Assembly: GCF_002777255.1 (NCBI RefSeq) | Contig: NZ_CP017634.1 | Span: 2,678,903 to 2,742,902 of the forward strand | From: Candidatus Formimonas warabiya | GTDB taxonomy: Bacteria; Bacillota; Dehalobacteriia; Dehalobacteriales; Dehalobacteriaceae | Length of the DNA: 64,000 nucleotides | Direction: 5' to 3' | In this document: piece by piece, positions 45,735 to 57,074 of the stretch | Layout of the letters: each line of letters opens with the position of its first letter | Numbering within the stretch: position 1 is the first letter of the stretch | The notes under the pieces: model-generated | Databases searched by the model: none | What the model was told of the DNA's origin: nothing | What the model saw: only the letters and a program-made list of their open reading frames with translations | Translations under genes and position numbers: made by a program

Positions 45735-46040
45735 TTTAAAAATAAATCCCTTTCATCCATAAGGACGAAAGGGTGCTTTCGTGGTACCACCTTAATCAAA
45801 AGCCGGACAGCATCCGGCCATCTCTTCTCCAACAAGCTGTAACGGGCTTGCCCGGACTGATCTAAACCCTTGTCGTCAATCAATCGGCTCTGGGACGACC
45901 TTCCCGGTGCCCTTTCAAAAAGTCTCGCAGCCTGGGACTTTTCTCTCTGGAGAAACGGCCAATCGGTACTCCTTCCCGTCTTCACCAATACCTTTATGGA
46001 TCTTATGTACTATACTATCCAAGAAAGGAGGCACTGTCAA
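45735..46040 (-). promoter_or_regulatory. T-box riboswitch and promoter of valS-folC
   Basis: The promoter is TTGACA (46040-46035) with a 17-bp spacer and TAGTAT (46017-46012). The leader has the T-box AAGGTGGTACCACG (near 45780-45793), a stem I region with GACGGGAAGGAGTA, and a terminator CCCTTTCGTCC / GGATGAAAGGG (45748-45773) before a T-tract. Uncharged tRNA-Val would stabilise the antiterminator. I could not fix the specifier codon with certainty. The leader fills the 45720-46068 gap. Confidence 0.9.
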
Positions 46041-46068
46041 CTTTTTGGCCTTCATCAGCACAAAAAAT

Positions 46069-47013
46069 TTATCTGAACTGGAGGTGGGCAGCAATTAATC
46101 TTTTCGCCGCCGTATAGGGATCCATTTCCCTTTGCATCATTTGGGCAACCAGCTTGTCCATCTCCCCCGACTTTTCCACGGCAGTCCATACATGTTTTCT
46201 GATTTCATGTTCTACAATCTCCCGGACTTCCTCCCGGAGCCGTTTTTTACGCTGTTTCAAAAGTAGCCCTGAGGACTCCAAAAAGCTTTTGTGTTCCATT
46301 ATTTTTAGCCATAATTCCTGGACTCCCTTGCCGTTTAAAGAAACAGTGGGTACTACGGGGGGCCGCCAGCCGTCGATTTGTTTCATATCAAGCATTACTT
46401 CCACTTCCATTTTTACCCGGTCTGCCCCGTCCAAATCCGATTTATTCACCACAAAAATGTCGGCAATTTCCATAATACCTGCCTTGATTGTCTGGATGGC
46501 ATCTCCTGCTCCCGGAGTCAGTACCACCAGGGTAGAATTGGCAATATGCATGATATCAAACTCAGACTGCCCCACCCCAACGGTTTCAATAATAATGATA
46601 TCCTTCTTTAAGGCATCCATGACCTTTGCGGCCTCATTTGTGGCATGGGATAAGCCGCCCAGGCTCCCTCTGGTGCCCATGCTCCGGATAAAGACCTCCG
46701 CATCTAAGGCATGGCTTTGCATGCGGATCCGATCCCCCAAAATGGCTCCCCCGGTAAAGGGGCTTGTGGGGTCAATGGCAATGATCGCCACGGTCAATCC
46801 CCCGCGGCGAATCTCGCCCACCAGTTTATCCGTGAGGGAGCTTTTCCCTGCTCCCGGCGATCCGGTGATTCCTATGATATAGGCATGCCCTGTACAAGGA
46901 TAGATCTTACTCATCAGTTCATTTTTTGCTTCCTCATCGTTCTCAATCAGGGAAATCATGCGTGCTGCAGCTCTCCGGTCTCCGTTCAGCACCCGTTTCA
47001 CCAGATCGTCCAT
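46069..47013 (-). CDS. meaB: MeaB family GTPase (methylmalonyl-CoA mutase chaperone)
   Basis: 314 aa. GSPGAGKSSLTDKL P-loop, IAIDPTSPFTGGAILGDRIRM and a NKSDLDGADRV G4 motif. MeaB guards B12-dependent mutases in cobalamin loading. No mutase gene is beside it. A B12-linked function fits an organism with corrinoid enzymes. Confidence 0.93.
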   Translation of the reverse strand: MDDLVKRVLNGDRRAAARMISLIENDEEAKNELMSKIYPCTGHAYIIGITGSPGAGKSSLTDKLVGEIRRGGLTVAIIAIDPTSPFTGGAILGDRIRMQSHALDAEVFIRSMGTRGSLGGLSHATNEAAKVMDALKKDIIIIETVGVGQSEFDIMHIANSTLVVLTPGAGDAIQTIKAGIMEIADIFVVNKSDLDGADRVKMEVEVMLDMKQIDGWRPPVVPTVSLNGKGVQELWLKIMEHKSFLESSGLLLKQRKKRLREEVREIVEHEIRKHVWTAVEKSGEMDKLVAQMMQREMDPYTAAKRLIAAHLQFR

Positions 47014-47117
47014 ATTACCACCGCCTTTAATCCTAAATCACCATGTTTCCCGATAATTTTTACTAATTCGCCCCCTGATGTCAATTTTCCTCTCATTGGA
47101 AAAAGATTGGAATTCTT

Positions 47118-47531
47118 TTAATTTTTAAACATTTTAAAAAGAATGTCTTTTCCCTCTTGCCTTTTGAGAATGAGATAATTCACACCGCATAACCCCCCCA
47201 ATATTCCTACCAATACATCACAAACTGCCCTTTGCACCAGCCCGTAGGACAGCGTATCCCCAGGCAGGAACAACCAGAAAAATAGGCTCCCCGTGAACCA
47301 CCATAGTATTCCCACATAGGCCCCGTGAAGATACCCGGACCGCCTGGCATTGATTCCTGCGGAAAAACCTCCTGCAAACAGGGACAGCCAAAGGAAAAAT
47401 GAAATTACCGGACCAAGCTCGGTCACGTCTTGATCAGACAAGAAAAAGGTACCCAGTACTAAAAGTCCTACACCCATGAGAAAAATAGCCAGACTCTGAA
47501 AATATCCCCGGAAAATAGCTTTTTTGTTCAT
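47118..47531 (-). CDS. TIGR04086 family membrane protein
   Basis: 137 aa, four membrane segments (for example FLMGVGLLVLGTFFLSD and VISFFLWLSLFAGGFSAG). The ARRSGYLHGAYVGILWWFTG block fits TIGR04086, known only in Firmicutes. Function unknown. Confidence 0.7.
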   Translation of the reverse strand: MNKKAIFRGYFQSLAIFLMGVGLLVLGTFFLSDQDVTELGPVISFFLWLSLFAGGFSAGINARRSGYLHGAYVGILWWFTGSLFFWLFLPGDTLSYGLVQRAVCDVLVGILGGLCGVNYLILKRQEGKDILFKMFKN

Positions 47532-47599
47532 TTACCTCCCTCCCCATTAAAAGATACGCAAGGAAAAAATTTTTACTACAAAAAAAGCCGCTCTACATA

Positions 47600-47632
47600 G
47601 ATAAACGCACACCAAAGGGTGTGCGTTGTGCG
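47600..47632 (-). terminator. Hairpin after engB
   Basis: CGCACACC / GGGTGTGCG 8-9 bp stem with a 3-nt loop, just after the engB stop; the T-tract is weak but a second T7 lies about 20 nt on. Confidence 0.5.
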
Positions 47633-47640
47633 TTCCATCG

Positions 47641-48243
47641 TCAAAGAACCTCTTCTTGGTATCCCAATATTTTTTCGATCTCACTTAAAAGCTTTTCCTT
47701 TCCTTCACCGCTCTCGGCGGAAAAGGAGATCAGTTCAGTTTCAGGCACATCCAGCCGGTTCCGGATTATACCTAAATTTTTTACTCTTTGGCTTTTGCTG
47801 ATTTTATCGGCTTTCGTGGCAATGATCAGCTTAGGGAACCGGTAGTGAGACAGCCACTGCACCATTTGTTGGTCTTGCTCCGTAGGTGGATGCCGGAGGT
47901 CCACCAACTGCCAAACCTGCTGAATGGTGGACCTTTGGCTTAAATATTTTTCAATCATGGTGCGCCAGTGCTCACGGGTATTATGGGAAACCCGGGCAAA
48001 TCCGTAACCGGGAAGGTCGACAAAATACCAGGCGGCATTAATCAAATAAAAATTGATCGTCTGTGTTTTTCCCGGTTGAGAACTGGTCCGGGCCAAATTA
48101 CGCCGGTTTACCAGCCGATTGATCAAGGAAGATTTTCCCACATTGGAACGGCCTACCAGAGCAATCTCCGGATAGCATGCTTCCGGATACTGACTTGGTG
48201 TTACGGCGCTGGCCACGTATTCCGACCTTTTAACAGTCAGCAT
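47641..48243 (-). CDS. engB: Ribosome biogenesis GTPase EngB (YsxC/YihA)
   Basis: 200 aa. ATG 48243 has AAAGGA and overlaps the lon stop by 14 bp. GTPase motifs [25 protein letters not shown] and [10 protein letters not shown]. Works in late 50S assembly. The lon-engB order is typical. Confidence 0.93.
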   Translation of the reverse strand: MLTVKRSEYVASAVTPSQYPEACYPEIALVGRSNVGKSSLINRLVNRRNLARTSSQPGKTQTINFYLINAAWYFVDLPGYGFARVSHNTREHWRTMIEKYLSQRSTIQQVWQLVDLRHPPTEQDQQMVQWLSHYRFPKLIIATKADKISKSQRVKNLGIIRNRLDVPETELISFSAESGEGKEKLLSEIEKILGYQEEVL

Positions 48244-50647
48244 GGGAAGTCCTTTCCGGTTCCTGATGGGACATAACATGGGCCAGGTCCGCTATTTCCG
48301 GCCGATCCTCTGTTTTGATTTCCTGCTCCAGCAGCACCACCGGTAATACTTCGTCCATGGATTCTACCAGGACAAATTTTAACTTCCTGCTCACATTGGC
48401 GGGGATATCTTCCAAATCCTTTTTATTTTCCGCAGGAAGAATAATCGTCTTGCACCCGGCCCGGTGCGCGGCCAAAACCTTTTCCTTAATGCCGCCTACC
48501 GGCAGTACTCTTCCCCGTAAAGTGATCTCCCCGGTCATGGCAATGTCCCGGCGCACTTTTCTTCTGCTCAGTTCTGAGGCAATGGCCGTGGCCATGGTGA
48601 TACCGGCGGAGGGGCCATCCTTGGGTATGGCGCCTTCCGGCACGTGCACGTGAATATCGGTATTTTCATAAAAATCTTCCGCAATACCCAGTTGGGGGGC
48701 AATGGACCGAATATAGGTAAACCCGGCCTGGGCCGACTCTTTCATCACATCCCCCAACTGACCGGTTAGGGTGATCCGCCCCTTCCCTTTATGAGATTGC
48801 ACTTCCACCGTTAAAATCTCTCCGCCCACTTCTGTCCAAGCCATGCCGGTAACCACACCGATCTGATTTTCCTTTTCCGCCAAACCGAAGCGGTACTTGG
48901 CGATCCCTAAAAATTGGCTGATATTTTGGGCACTCACTTTTGCTTCCTGCACTTTACCCGCCACAATATCCCGCGCCACTTTCCGGCAAAGAGTGGCAAG
49001 ACTGCGCTCTAAACTGCGCACACCTGCCTCCCGGGTATATTCCCGGATAATGGCCCGGACGGCGTTTTCCGAGACAGTGATTTGCTCTACTTTTAATCCG
49101 TGCTCTTTGATTTGCTTCGGTAAAAGATATTTCATGGCAATATTTAATTTTTCTTCTTCCGTGTAGCCGGAGATGGTGATGATTTCCATCCGGTCCTGCA
49201 AGGGACGGGGAATATTGTACTGGACATTGGCCGTGGTAATAAACATTACCTTGGATAAATCAAAGGGAGCCTCAATGAAGTGGTCGCTGAAGGTAGAGTT
49301 TTGTTCTGGGTCCAGCACTTCCAAAAGAGCTGAAGAGGGATCTCCTCTAAAATCGGAACTCATTTTATCAATTTCATCCAGAAGAAAAACGGGGTTTTTG
49401 GATCCCGCCAGTTTAATATTCTGCACAATCCGTCCCGGCATGGAGCCCACATAGGTGCGGCGGTGTCCCCGGATTTCCGCTTCATCCCGGACTCCGCCCA
49501 AGGACATGCGAATAAATTTCCGTTCCAAGGCCCGGGCAATGGACTTGGCCAAAGAAGTCTTTCCTACTCCGGGAGGACCGACAAAGCAGAGAATCGGACC
49601 CTTCATCTTCTTGGCCAGCTGGCGAATAGCCAGGTATTCCAGAATCCTTTCCTTGACCGTGACCAGCCCGTAATGATCTTCATTCAATATTTCTTCTGCC
49701 ACATTAATATCTAATCGGTCCTTGGTCTCTTTATTCCAGGGCAGGTCCAGCAGCCAGTCCAGGTAATTTCTTACCACCATGGCTTCCGCCACCATGGGAG
49801 GCATTTTCTCCAGCCTTTCCAGTTCCCTGAGCGCTCTTTCATGGATATCTTTGGGCAGCTTCGCCTTTCTGATCCGTTCCCGCAGTTCATCCGCTTCGGC
49901 GATTCTGTCGTCTTTGTCGCCTAATTCCTTTTGAATCGCCTTCAACTGCTCCCGGAGATAATATTCTTTTTGGGTCTTTTCCATCTGTTTGCGCACGCGT
50001 AAGTTGATTTTACGTTCCAGCTCCAAAATTTCCATTTCTTTGGCCAGAATGGTGCACAGACCTTCCAACCGGATTTTCACGGAGATGGCCTCCAAAATGC
50101 TTTGCCGATCAGATAATTTTAAGTTGAGATGAGAAGCGACCACGTCAGCCAATCTCCCCGGTTCTTCCAGGGTGATTACCGAAACAACCGTCTCAGGCGG
50201 TATTTTTTTACTCATTTTAACATACTGCTCAAACTGACTGATTAAATTACGCATGAGCGCTTCTACTTCCGGGTCGTCTTTTTCAATTTTGTCCTCTTCC
50301 TTAATCACCCCGACCTTAATAAAAGGCTCATAGGAAAGATAATTTTCAATCCTGGCCCGGTACAGGCCTTCCACTAATACGCGAATTGTTCCCCCCGGCA
50401 GTTTAAGCAGCTGCTTAATTTCGGCAATCGTGCCCACTTGATAGATATCATCAGATGTGGGTTCGTCGGTCTGAGCCTCTTTTTGCATGGCGAGAAAAAT
50501 CTCTCTTTTGTTGAGCATGGCTTCGTCAATGGCATTGATGGATTTTTCCCGTCCCACATCCAAATGAATGATCATATATGGAAAAACCAAAACCCCTCTG
50601 AGTGGAAGCATCGGCATTTCGCAATAATTAACGTGGTTGTTTTCCAT
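48230..50647 (-). CDS. lon: ATP-dependent protease Lon
   Basis: 805 aa. ATG 50647 has GGGGGTG. N-terminal substrate domain, AAA+ module with [15 protein letters not shown] and [13 protein letters not shown], and Ser-Lys protease domain with [14 protein letters not shown] (catalytic Ser) and the following [19 protein letters not shown] (Lys). Degrades damaged and regulatory proteins in the cytosol. Confidence 0.97.
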   Translation of the reverse strand: MENNHVNYCEMPMLPLRGVLVFPYMIIHLDVGREKSINAIDEAMLNKREIFLAMQKEAQTDEPTSDDIYQVGTIAEIKQLLKLPGGTIRVLVEGLYRARIENYLSYEPFIKVGVIKEEDKIEKDDPEVEALMRNLISQFEQYVKMSKKIPPETVVSVITLEEPGRLADVVASHLNLKLSDRQSILEAISVKIRLEGLCTILAKEMEILELERKINLRVRKQMEKTQKEYYLREQLKAIQKELGDKDDRIAEADELRERIRKAKLPKDIHERALRELERLEKMPPMVAEAMVVRNYLDWLLDLPWNKETKDRLDINVAEEILNEDHYGLVTVKERILEYLAIRQLAKKMKGPILCFVGPPGVGKTSLAKSIARALERKFIRMSLGGVRDEAEIRGHRRTYVGSMPGRIVQNIKLAGSKNPVFLLDEIDKMSSDFRGDPSSALLEVLDPEQNSTFSDHFIEAPFDLSKVMFITTANVQYNIPRPLQDRMEIITISGYTEEEKLNIAMKYLLPKQIKEHGLKVEQITVSENAVRAIIREYTREAGVRSLERSLATLCRKVARDIVAGKVQEAKVSAQNISQFLGIAKYRFGLAEKENQIGVVTGMAWTEVGGEILTVEVQSHKGKGRITLTGQLGDVMKESAQAGFTYIRSIAPQLGIAEDFYENTDIHVHVPEGAIPKDGPSAGITMATAIASELSRRKVRRDIAMTGEITLRGRVLPVGGIKEKVLAAHRAGCKTIILPAENKKDLEDIPANVSRKLKFVLVESMDEVLPVVLLEQEIKTEDRPEIADLAHVMSHQEPERTSHADC

Positions 50648-50696
50648 TGGTTCACCCCCGGTTGAATAGTCATGACGCATTTAACCATATTCTATT

Positions 50697-52412
50697 CTAA
50701 AAACTAATTTCCTGCAAATTATGAGAATATGGTACAGAATTCAAATTTTCTTTTGTTGATGCCACTCTTGTTTTTTCCGACTTAGGCCTGATCAGAGCCA
50801 GGTTTAAGATCTCCTCAAATTTCTCGACGGCAATAACTTGGAAATCCACATACTTGTTGAAAATCTCCTGCCAATTTTCCTTGGGGATAATCACCTTTTT
50901 GGCTCCCGCTTGCCGGGCCGCTTCTACTTTTGCCACGACGCCTCCAATGGGTTTTACGTATCCCCGAATGGAAACCTCTCCTGTCATGGCCAGCTTGTTA
51001 TCCACCGGGATTCCCGTAATCGCAGAGTAAATAGCGGTGGCAATGGTTACTCCGGCAGAGGGACCGTCAATGGGGATTCCTCCGGGAAAATTAACATGAA
51101 TGTTAAAGTCCTTGGGTTCCATGTTCAAGTAATTTCTTAATACCGTAATCACGTTCTCCACCGAACCCTTCACCAGACTTTTCCGGCGCAGTTTTTTCCC
51201 ATGGGCGCTTCCCACTTCTTCTTCGTCTATGACACCGGTGACAATAATTTGTCCTTGCCCTCTGCTCACAGGGGTCACGGTAGCTTCCAACTCCAGAAGC
51301 ATGCCAATATTCGGTCCTGCCACGGCTAATCCGTTGACGACACCTACCTGAGGTTCATCCGGTACTTTTTTGTCCGGCCGGGGATCATGCTGGCCGCTGT
51401 TCACGACCCATTCAATATCCTGGACGGAAATCGTTTTCTTTCCTTCGGTGATGGCAGCGCCTGCGGCAATTTGAATAATATTCACCGCTTCCCGCCCATT
51501 ACTGGCATATTTTGTCACCACATGCACCGCTTCTTCGGCTAACTGCAAATCTATTTTTTGGGCGGCGTTCTTCGCAATCACAGCGATTTCATGGGGCAAA
51601 AGGGGCCGGAAAAAGATTTCCAGGCATCGGGACCGGATCGCCGGGGGAATATCCTCCGGGAGTCTGGTTGTGGCTGCGACCAAACGAAAATCAGCCGGCA
51701 GCCCGTTTTGAAAAATATCATGAATGTGCGAAGGAATATTGGTGTCCTCGGAACTGTAATAAGCACTTTCCAACATCACTTTGCGATCTTCCAGGACCTT
51801 TAATAGTTTATTAATTTGGATGGAATGAAGTTCCCCGATTTCATCAATAAACAAAATCCCCCCATGGGCTTTTGTGACGGCACCTAATTTCGGTTGCGGA
51901 ATCCCTGCCATGCCCATGGCACCGGCACCTTGATAAATAGGATCGTGGACCGAGCCGATGAGGGGGTCGGCAATGCCTCTTTCATCAAAACGGGCGGTAG
52001 CACCGTCTACCTCGACAAATTTGGCATCCTGGGCAAAAGGGGATTCTTTGCATTTTTTCGCTTCATCCAGCACCAGGCGGGCAGCCGCAGTTTTTCCAAT
52101 GCCGGGAGGGCCGTAAACAATAATGTGCTGGGGATTTGGTCCGCACAAAGCGGCACGCAATGCTTTCAGCCCTTCTTCCTGACCGATAATTTCGTCAAAA
52201 TGGGCCGGCCTGGTTTTTTCCGAGAGTGGGACAGTTAAAGAGATGCCCCGCATTTTTTTCAGTTTTTCCATTTCCTTTTTCGATTCCCGTTCGATGGCGA
52301 CCCGGTTTCCCTGCTGACCTTTGAGCAGATTCCAAAAATACAGCCCAATCACAATGGCAAAAAATATCTGGACAAATCCCAAAATACTTCCGATTCCAGC
52401 GGGATAATGAAA
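50697..52412 (-). CDS. lonB: LonB-type sporulation ATP-dependent protease
   Basis: 571 aa. ATG 52412 after AAAGGGG. Starts with a membrane helix (ILGFVQIFFAIVIGLYFWNLL), then AAA+ (YGPPGIGKTAAARLV, LFIDEIGELHSIQINKLLK) and the Lon protease domain (PIDGPSAGVTIATAI). The LonB form is found in spore-formers and acts in the forespore. It lies between lon and clpX. Confidence 0.93.
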   Translation of the reverse strand, partial: FHYPAGIGSILGFVQIFFAIVIGLYFWNLLKGQQGNRVAIERESKKEMEKLKKMRGISLTVPLSEKTRPAHFDEIIGQEEGLKALRAALCGPNPQHIIVYGPPGIGKTAAARLVLDEAKKCKESPFAQDAKFVEVDGATARFDERGIADPLIGSVHDPIYQGAGAMGMAGIPQPKLGAVTKAHGGILFIDEIGELHSIQINKLLKVLEDRKVMLESAYYSSEDTNIPSHIHDIFQNGLPADFRLVAATTRLPEDIPPAIRSRCLEIFFRPLLPHEIAVIAKNAAQKIDLQLAEEAVHVVTKYASNGREAVNIIQIAAGAAITEGKKTISVQDIEWVVNSGQHDPRPDKKVPDEPQVGVVNGLAVAGPNIGMLLELEATVTPVSRGQGQIIVTGVIDEEEVGSAHGKKLRRKSLVKGSVENVITVLRNYLNMEPKDFNIHVNFPGGIPIDGPSAGVTIATAIYSAITGIPVDNKLAMTGEVSIRGYVKPIGGVVAKVEAARQAGAKKVIIPKENWQEIFNKYVDFQVIAVEKFEEILNLALIRPKSEKTRVASTKENLNSVPYSHNLQEISF

Positions 52413-52497
52413 CATTCTCAACAACCCCTTTCCATATCTCTGCATAGTATTTGCATGGAAAAGGAAAAATACGCATACTTTCTTCCCGGAAACAAGA

Positions 52498-52524
52498 AAA
52501 AAGGTAGGATTTTCTCCTACCTTC
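52498..52524 (-). terminator. Terminator after clpX
   Basis: AAGGTAGGA / TCCTACCTT 9-bp stem followed by a T-tract on the minus strand; it directly abuts the clpX stop. Confidence 0.8.
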
Positions 52525-53784
52525 TTATGCGGAAACTTCTTTCTTCTTGGGCCGCTCTTCTGCCAGCAAAATGGGTTTTTCCTTTTTCTCCACCACTTCT
52601 TTGGTGATCAGGCATTTCGTGACATCTTTCCGGGAGGGAATATCATACATCACATCCAGCATGAGGTCTTCTAAAATTGCCCGTAAACCCCGGGCCCCGG
52701 TATTTCGCTTGATCGCTTCCGCGGAGATATACCTGAGGGCTTCTTCTTTGAATTCCAGAGACACGCCGTCCATCTCAAAGAGTTTTTGGTATTGCTTCAC
52801 CAAAGCATTACGGGGCTCCACCAAGATGCGCATCAAAGCGTCTTCATCCAACGCATCCAAGGTGACGATAATGGGCAACCGGCCCACAAACTCGGGAATT
52901 AAACCGTATTTCAGCAAATCCTCCGGCAAAATATGAGATAAAATCTCCCCAATCTTTTTATCCCGCTTTCCTTTGATTTCCGCCCCAAAACCTAATGTTT
53001 TGGAACTGGTCCTGTTCTGAATAATTTTGTCAATGCCATCAAAGGCGCCGCCGCAAATAAACAGGATATTGGTGGTGTCAAGCTGAATAAATTCTTGATG
53101 GGGATGTTTTCTTCCTCCTTGGGGAGGGACGCTGGCTACCGTTCCTTCCAGGATCTTTAAAAGAGCCTGTTGCACGCCTTCTCCGGAAACATCCCGGGTA
53201 ATGGAGGGATTCTCCGATTTCCGGGCAATTTTGTCAATCTCATCGATATAGACAATGCCCTTTTCGGCTTTTTCCACATCATAATCGGCAGCCTGAATTA
53301 ATTTGAGCAGAATGTTTTCCACATCTTCCCCCACATAACCGGCCTCGGTAAGAGAAGTGGCATCCGCAATGGCAAAAGGAACATTTAGCACCCGTGCCAA
53401 GGTCTGGGCTAATAAGGTTTTTCCGCTGCCTGTGGGACCCAGCATCACAATATTGCTTTTCTGCAATTCCACATCATCAATTTTACTGCCTAAATTAATG
53501 CGTTTGTAATGATTGTAAACAGCAACAGCCAAAGACTTTTTGGCCTGATCCTGCCCAATCACATACTGGTCCAGAATATTCATAATTTCTTTGGGCTTGG
53601 GGATTTCCCCCATGTCGAAACCCAAATCTTCACTCAGTTCTTCTTCTATGATCTCGTTGCATAACTCAATACATTCATCGCAAATGTACACACCGGGTCC
53701 AGCCACAAGTTTTTTCACCTGGTCTTGAAGCTTACCGCAAAAGGAGCACTTTAACTGGCCTTTGTCATCCGTGTACTTATACAT
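52525..53784 (-). CDS. clpX: ClpX ATPase, ClpP-associated unfoldase
   Basis: 419 aa. Zinc-binding N-domain ([10 protein letters not shown] and CDECIELC), AAA+ with [15 protein letters not shown] and YIDEIDKIA, and the IGF-type ClpP-binding loop replaced as LGFGAE. Follows clpP by 18 bp. Confidence 0.97.
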   Translation of the reverse strand: MYKYTDDKGQLKCSFCGKLQDQVKKLVAGPGVYICDECIELCNEIIEEELSEDLGFDMGEIPKPKEIMNILDQYVIGQDQAKKSLAVAVYNHYKRINLGSKIDDVELQKSNIVMLGPTGSGKTLLAQTLARVLNVPFAIADATSLTEAGYVGEDVENILLKLIQAADYDVEKAEKGIVYIDEIDKIARKSENPSITRDVSGEGVQQALLKILEGTVASVPPQGGRKHPHQEFIQLDTTNILFICGGAFDGIDKIIQNRTSSKTLGFGAEIKGKRDKKIGEILSHILPEDLLKYGLIPEFVGRLPIIVTLDALDEDALMRILVEPRNALVKQYQKLFEMDGVSLEFKEEALRYISAEAIKRNTGARGLRAILEDLMLDVMYDIPSRKDVTKCLITKEVVEKKEKPILLAEERPKKKEVSA

Positions 53785-53802
53785 AAATTCACCTCTCTAA
53801 GT

Positions 53803-54402
53803 CTACTTCACAGGAGGTAACTTTTTAGATATCACCTGGTCAATCAGGCCATATTCCTTGGCCTCCACAGGGCTCATAAAATAATCCCGGTCCGTATCCT
53901 TTTCAATTTTCTTCAGAGACTGTCCCGTTCTCTCTGATAATATCTTATTCAATTCGTCACGAATCCGTAATATCCTTTTTGCATGAATTTCTATATCTAC
54001 CGCCTGACCTTGCGTTCCTCCCGAGGGTTGGTGAATCATGATTTCACTGTTGGGCAGGGCAAATCTTTTTCCCGGCGCGCCTGTGGCCAGGAGAAAAGCG
54101 CCCATACTGGCGGCAAGGCCGACACAAATGGTAGAAACATCCGGCCGAATATACTGCATGGTATCATAAATGGCCATGCCCGCGCTGATAGATCCCCCAG
54201 GACTGTTAATATAGAGGTGAATGTCTTTGTCCGGATCTTCCGCTTCCAAAAAAAGCATTTGGGCAATAATTAAATTGGCGACATAATCATCAACGGGACT
54301 GCCTAGGAAAACAATTCTATCTTTCAAAAGACGGGAATATATATCGTATGCTCTCTCTCCCCGGTTCGTCTGTTCCACAACCATTGGAATCAACGTGCTC
54401 AT
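53803..54402 (-). CDS. clpP: ClpP protease subunit
   Basis: 199 aa. Catalytic Ser in [11 protein letters not shown], His in MIHQPSGG and the Asp downstream; normal length. Forms the proteolytic core with ClpX. Lies between tig and clpX. Confidence 0.97.
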   Translation of the reverse strand: MSTLIPMVVEQTNRGERAYDIYSRLLKDRIVFLGSPVDDYVANLIIAQMLFLEAEDPDKDIHLYINSPGGSISAGMAIYDTMQYIRPDVSTICVGLAASMGAFLLATGAPGKRFALPNSEIMIHQPSGGTQGQAVDIEIHAKRILRIRDELNKILSERTGQSLKKIEKDTDRDYFMSPVEAKEYGLIDQVISKKLPPVK

Positions 54403-54459
54403 ATTGACACCTCTCTTTGCTTAAAAGAATATGATTTTTATACCCACAATAGAAGTAAT

Positions 54460-55752
54460 TTATGCAACATTACTCTGGTTGACCAAAAAATCCACCGTCT
54501 TGTTCAGGGTGATGCCGTACTCCAGCGTTTCCAACCGGCCTGCTTTCTCCAAAGCTTCCTTCACCGCATCCACCGGTTGATTGTATTGCTGGGCAACTTT
54601 TTCCAGTTCACTGGTGACCTCTTCATCGCTGGCCTGAATACCTTCTGCTTTCAGAATCGCTTCCAGGACCAGGTCTGTTTTCACATCTTGCTCTGCCTGG
54701 GGACGGTATTGTTCTTTCATTTTTTCCAGATCCGACTGCATAAACTGTAAATATTGCTCCAGGTTTAAACCCTGCATTCTTAATCTTTCACTTAAATCGT
54801 CAATCATTCTTTCTACCCTTTGGTCCACCATCACCGGGGGAATATCCACGGAGGCCGCATCGACTGCTTTTTTCACCACTTCATTCTTCACGTGCTCTTC
54901 CGCTCTTCTTTCCGCACTTTCCTCCAGCCGTTTGGTAATATCCGCCTTCAGGTCGGTCAAACTTTCAAATTCGCTCACATCTTTGGCAAACTCGTCGTCC
55001 AGAGGAGCTACTTCTTTTCGTTTGACTCCTTTAATTTTCACCTTAAACACAGCTTCTTTTCCGGCTAATTCTTCTTTATGATATTCAGCCGGGAAAGTAA
55101 CCTGCACATCTCTTTCCTCATTGATTTTGGCGCCGATCAGTTGATCCTCAAAACCCGGAATAAATGAACCGGAACCGATTCCCAAAGAATAATTTTCCGC
55201 GGCGCCTCCTTCAAAAGGCTGACCGTCCACGAATCCTTGGAAATCGATGGCGGCAATATCATCCTTTTGAATTTCATCTTCTTCCCCTAGTTCGATCAAT
55301 TTGGCATATCTTTGCTGCAGTCTGTCCAATTCTTTGTTGACATCTTCTTCCGCAACCGGATAATGGGGTTTTTCCACCTGAATTCCTTTATATTCGCCTA
55401 AAGTTACCTCAGGTTTCACATCCACAGTCACTTTGAAAGTAAACGGTTTTTCTTCATCTAGTTGAATGATGTCTACCGCAGGCCTGTCAATGGGTTCAAT
55501 TCCCGTTTCTTTTACGGCTGCCGCATAGTTGGGGACGATCATGATCTCGGCTGCTTCTTCCAGCAAAGCAGCTTTTCCCACATATCTCTCTAAAATAGAT
55601 TTCGGCGCTTTTCCTTTTCTAAAGCCCGGAATATTTACTTTCTTAACTAATTTGGTATAGGCTTGATGCATGGCCCGTGTTACTTGTTCTGTCTCAACCT
55701 CAATCTCTAGTCCGGCTTTGTTTTTGTCTATTTTTTCCAGATTTACTTTCAT
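54460..55752 (-). CDS. tig: Trigger factor
   Basis: 430 aa. N-terminal ribosome-binding signature GFRKGKAP, FKBP-type PPIase domain (about 160-240; IDFQGFVDGQPFEGG) and helical C-terminal chaperone domain. First gene of the tig-clpP-clpX-lonB-lon-engB block. Confidence 0.96.
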   Translation of the reverse strand: MKVNLEKIDKNKAGLEIEVETEQVTRAMHQAYTKLVKKVNIPGFRKGKAPKSILERYVGKAALLEEAAEIMIVPNYAAAVKETGIEPIDRPAVDIIQLDEEKPFTFKVTVDVKPEVTLGEYKGIQVEKPHYPVAEEDVNKELDRLQQRYAKLIELGEEDEIQKDDIAAIDFQGFVDGQPFEGGAAENYSLGIGSGSFIPGFEDQLIGAKINEERDVQVTFPAEYHKEELAGKEAVFKVKIKGVKRKEVAPLDDEFAKDVSEFESLTDLKADITKRLEESAERRAEEHVKNEVVKKAVDAASVDIPPVMVDQRVERMIDDLSERLRMQGLNLEQYLQFMQSDLEKMKEQYRPQAEQDVKTDLVLEAILKAEGIQASDEEVTSELEKVAQQYNQPVDAVKEALEKAGRLETLEYGITLNKTVDFLVNQSNVA

Positions 55753-55964
55753 TAAAGCTCCTCCTTTATTATGTACATATCACCATGTTATTAATTCCCA
55801 TTAATTGTTAATTTTAAACCAAGGTGCTCTCCCCTATTCTAGTTCTACAATTTCCAACCGTTTTCCTTCTTAGCCAAAAACTGTGATTAAAAAAACCTCT
55901 GGGTTTATTTCCTGATCCAGGTAGTTCCGAAATTCGGGAAAAGCAGAAGCGCGAAAAAAATAAT

Positions 55965-55990
55965 GCAAAAAAGCCCCCAAAAAGGGGGAT
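55965..55990 (-). terminator. Terminator of the tRNA-Gly/tRNA-Leu transcript
   Basis: CCCCC / GGGGG stem with a 5-nt loop, followed on the minus strand by CTTTTTTG, 15 bp after the tRNA-Gly CCA end. Confidence 0.75.
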
Positions 55991-56005
55991 CAGGTGGCAA
56001 TACAC

Positions 56006-56080
<75 letters not shown>

Positions 56081-56119
56081 ATGATAAGTTGCATGATCGG
56101 CTCAGACAAGAAATCACAG

Positions 56120-56202
56120 TGGTGCGGGAGAAGGGACTTGAACCCCCACGGTTGCCCGCCAGATCCTAAGTCTGGTGCGTCTGCCAATTCCGCCACTCCC
56201 GC
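56120..56202 (-). tRNA. tRNA-Leu (anticodon TAG)
   Basis: 83 nt with CCA encoded. Class II tRNA with a long variable arm; acceptor GCGGGAG/CTCCCGC, anticodon stem CCAGA/TCTGG with loop CTTAGGA. It reads CUA. It is the first of the two tRNAs in the minus-strand transcript. Confidence 0.93.
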
Positions 56203-56275
56203 AAAAACCTATCAGCTGTCGCAAAGTGTATAATAACATACATCAATATTTTCGTCAAGCAGAAAGAGGTGATTG

Positions 56276-56917
56276 TTATAAATCAAAAACAACTTTTTTC
56301 GCTCTGCCGATGATGCCAATTTGGCCGGCCTTGCACACCAAGAGGGGATATTTCGGGTTTAAGCTTTGCAGGACCAAATAATCCTCTCCATAAATCACCT
56401 TTCTTAAAACCGCTTCCCCTTCCCCGGGGAAAACCAGCCCCATCTCTCCGCTTTTGATATCTTCCTGTTTTCTGATCAGCACCCTGGACCCCTCAGGAAT
56501 CTGCGGTTCCATGGCATCCCCTTTTACTTGGAAAAAAAAGAATTCTCCCCCTTGAATTTCCCTTTCCGGAATCCATTCATAACCAATGAGATTTTCCTCG
56601 GCATAGAGGGATTGCCCCATCCGGATCACCCCCAGTACCGGTATTTGAGCCATGGCGCCTGCCGGTTGATAAATATTTGTTTGGGCTTCCATGATCCTGT
56701 CCGCAGCATAGCCGGCTGTAATGAGGACCTTATCCGGGGAGAGGCCGAGGGCCTTGGCCAATTCCAAGACTACCTGTCTGGAAGGTTCATATAAGCCTTT
56801 TTCCAATTTATTAATATAGGAAAATGAAATCCCCGTGCATAAACCGGCTAAGTCCCGCAGGGATAAATCTTCTTTTAGCCGGGCTTGCTTGATCAGATCC
56901 CCGAATTGTTTACTCAT
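56276..56917 (-). CDS. XRE-HTH / LexA-like S24 regulator with Ala in place of catalytic Ser
   Basis: 213 aa. HTH_XRE at about 6-65 (LIKQARLKEDLSLRDLAGLC, YINKLEKGLYEPS). Residues about 90-205 are an S24-type domain, but the usual GDSMxP reads GDAMEP (Ala135), so the self-cleavage nucleophile is missing; the Lys (about 173) is retained. It should act as a stable repressor or ligand sensor instead of a self-cleaving one. It is divergent from the small gene at 57075, with AT-rich tandem sites between them. Confidence 0.85.
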   Translation of the reverse strand: MSKQFGDLIKQARLKEDLSLRDLAGLCTGISFSYINKLEKGLYEPSRQVVLELAKALGLSPDKVLITAGYAADRIMEAQTNIYQPAGAMAQIPVLGVIRMGQSLYAEENLIGYEWIPEREIQGGEFFFFQVKGDAMEPQIPEGSRVLIRKQEDIKSGEMGLVFPGEGEAVLRKVIYGEDYLVLQSLNPKYPLLVCKAGQIGIIGRAKKVVFDL

Positions 56918-57004
56918 CCTCTACACCTCATTTGTATTATATCCATCCGGGAGAGCTTTAGGCAATATAGACTTAAAATTTGTATAGTTTTATGCAACTT
57001 ATTG

Positions 57005-57033
57005 TTGACTTATACTATACACCATGTTATAGT
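57005..57033 (+). promoter_or_regulatory. Promoter and likely operator region of the 57075 gene
   Basis: TTGACT (57005-57010), 17-bp spacer, TATAGT (57028-57033). Repeated TATACTATAC / GTTATAGTT elements overlap both hexamers, as expected for binding by the adjacent XRE regulator. Confidence 0.6.
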
Positions 57034-57074
57034 TCAATTGTAGAATAATACTACACCCATTTAGGAGGATCCCT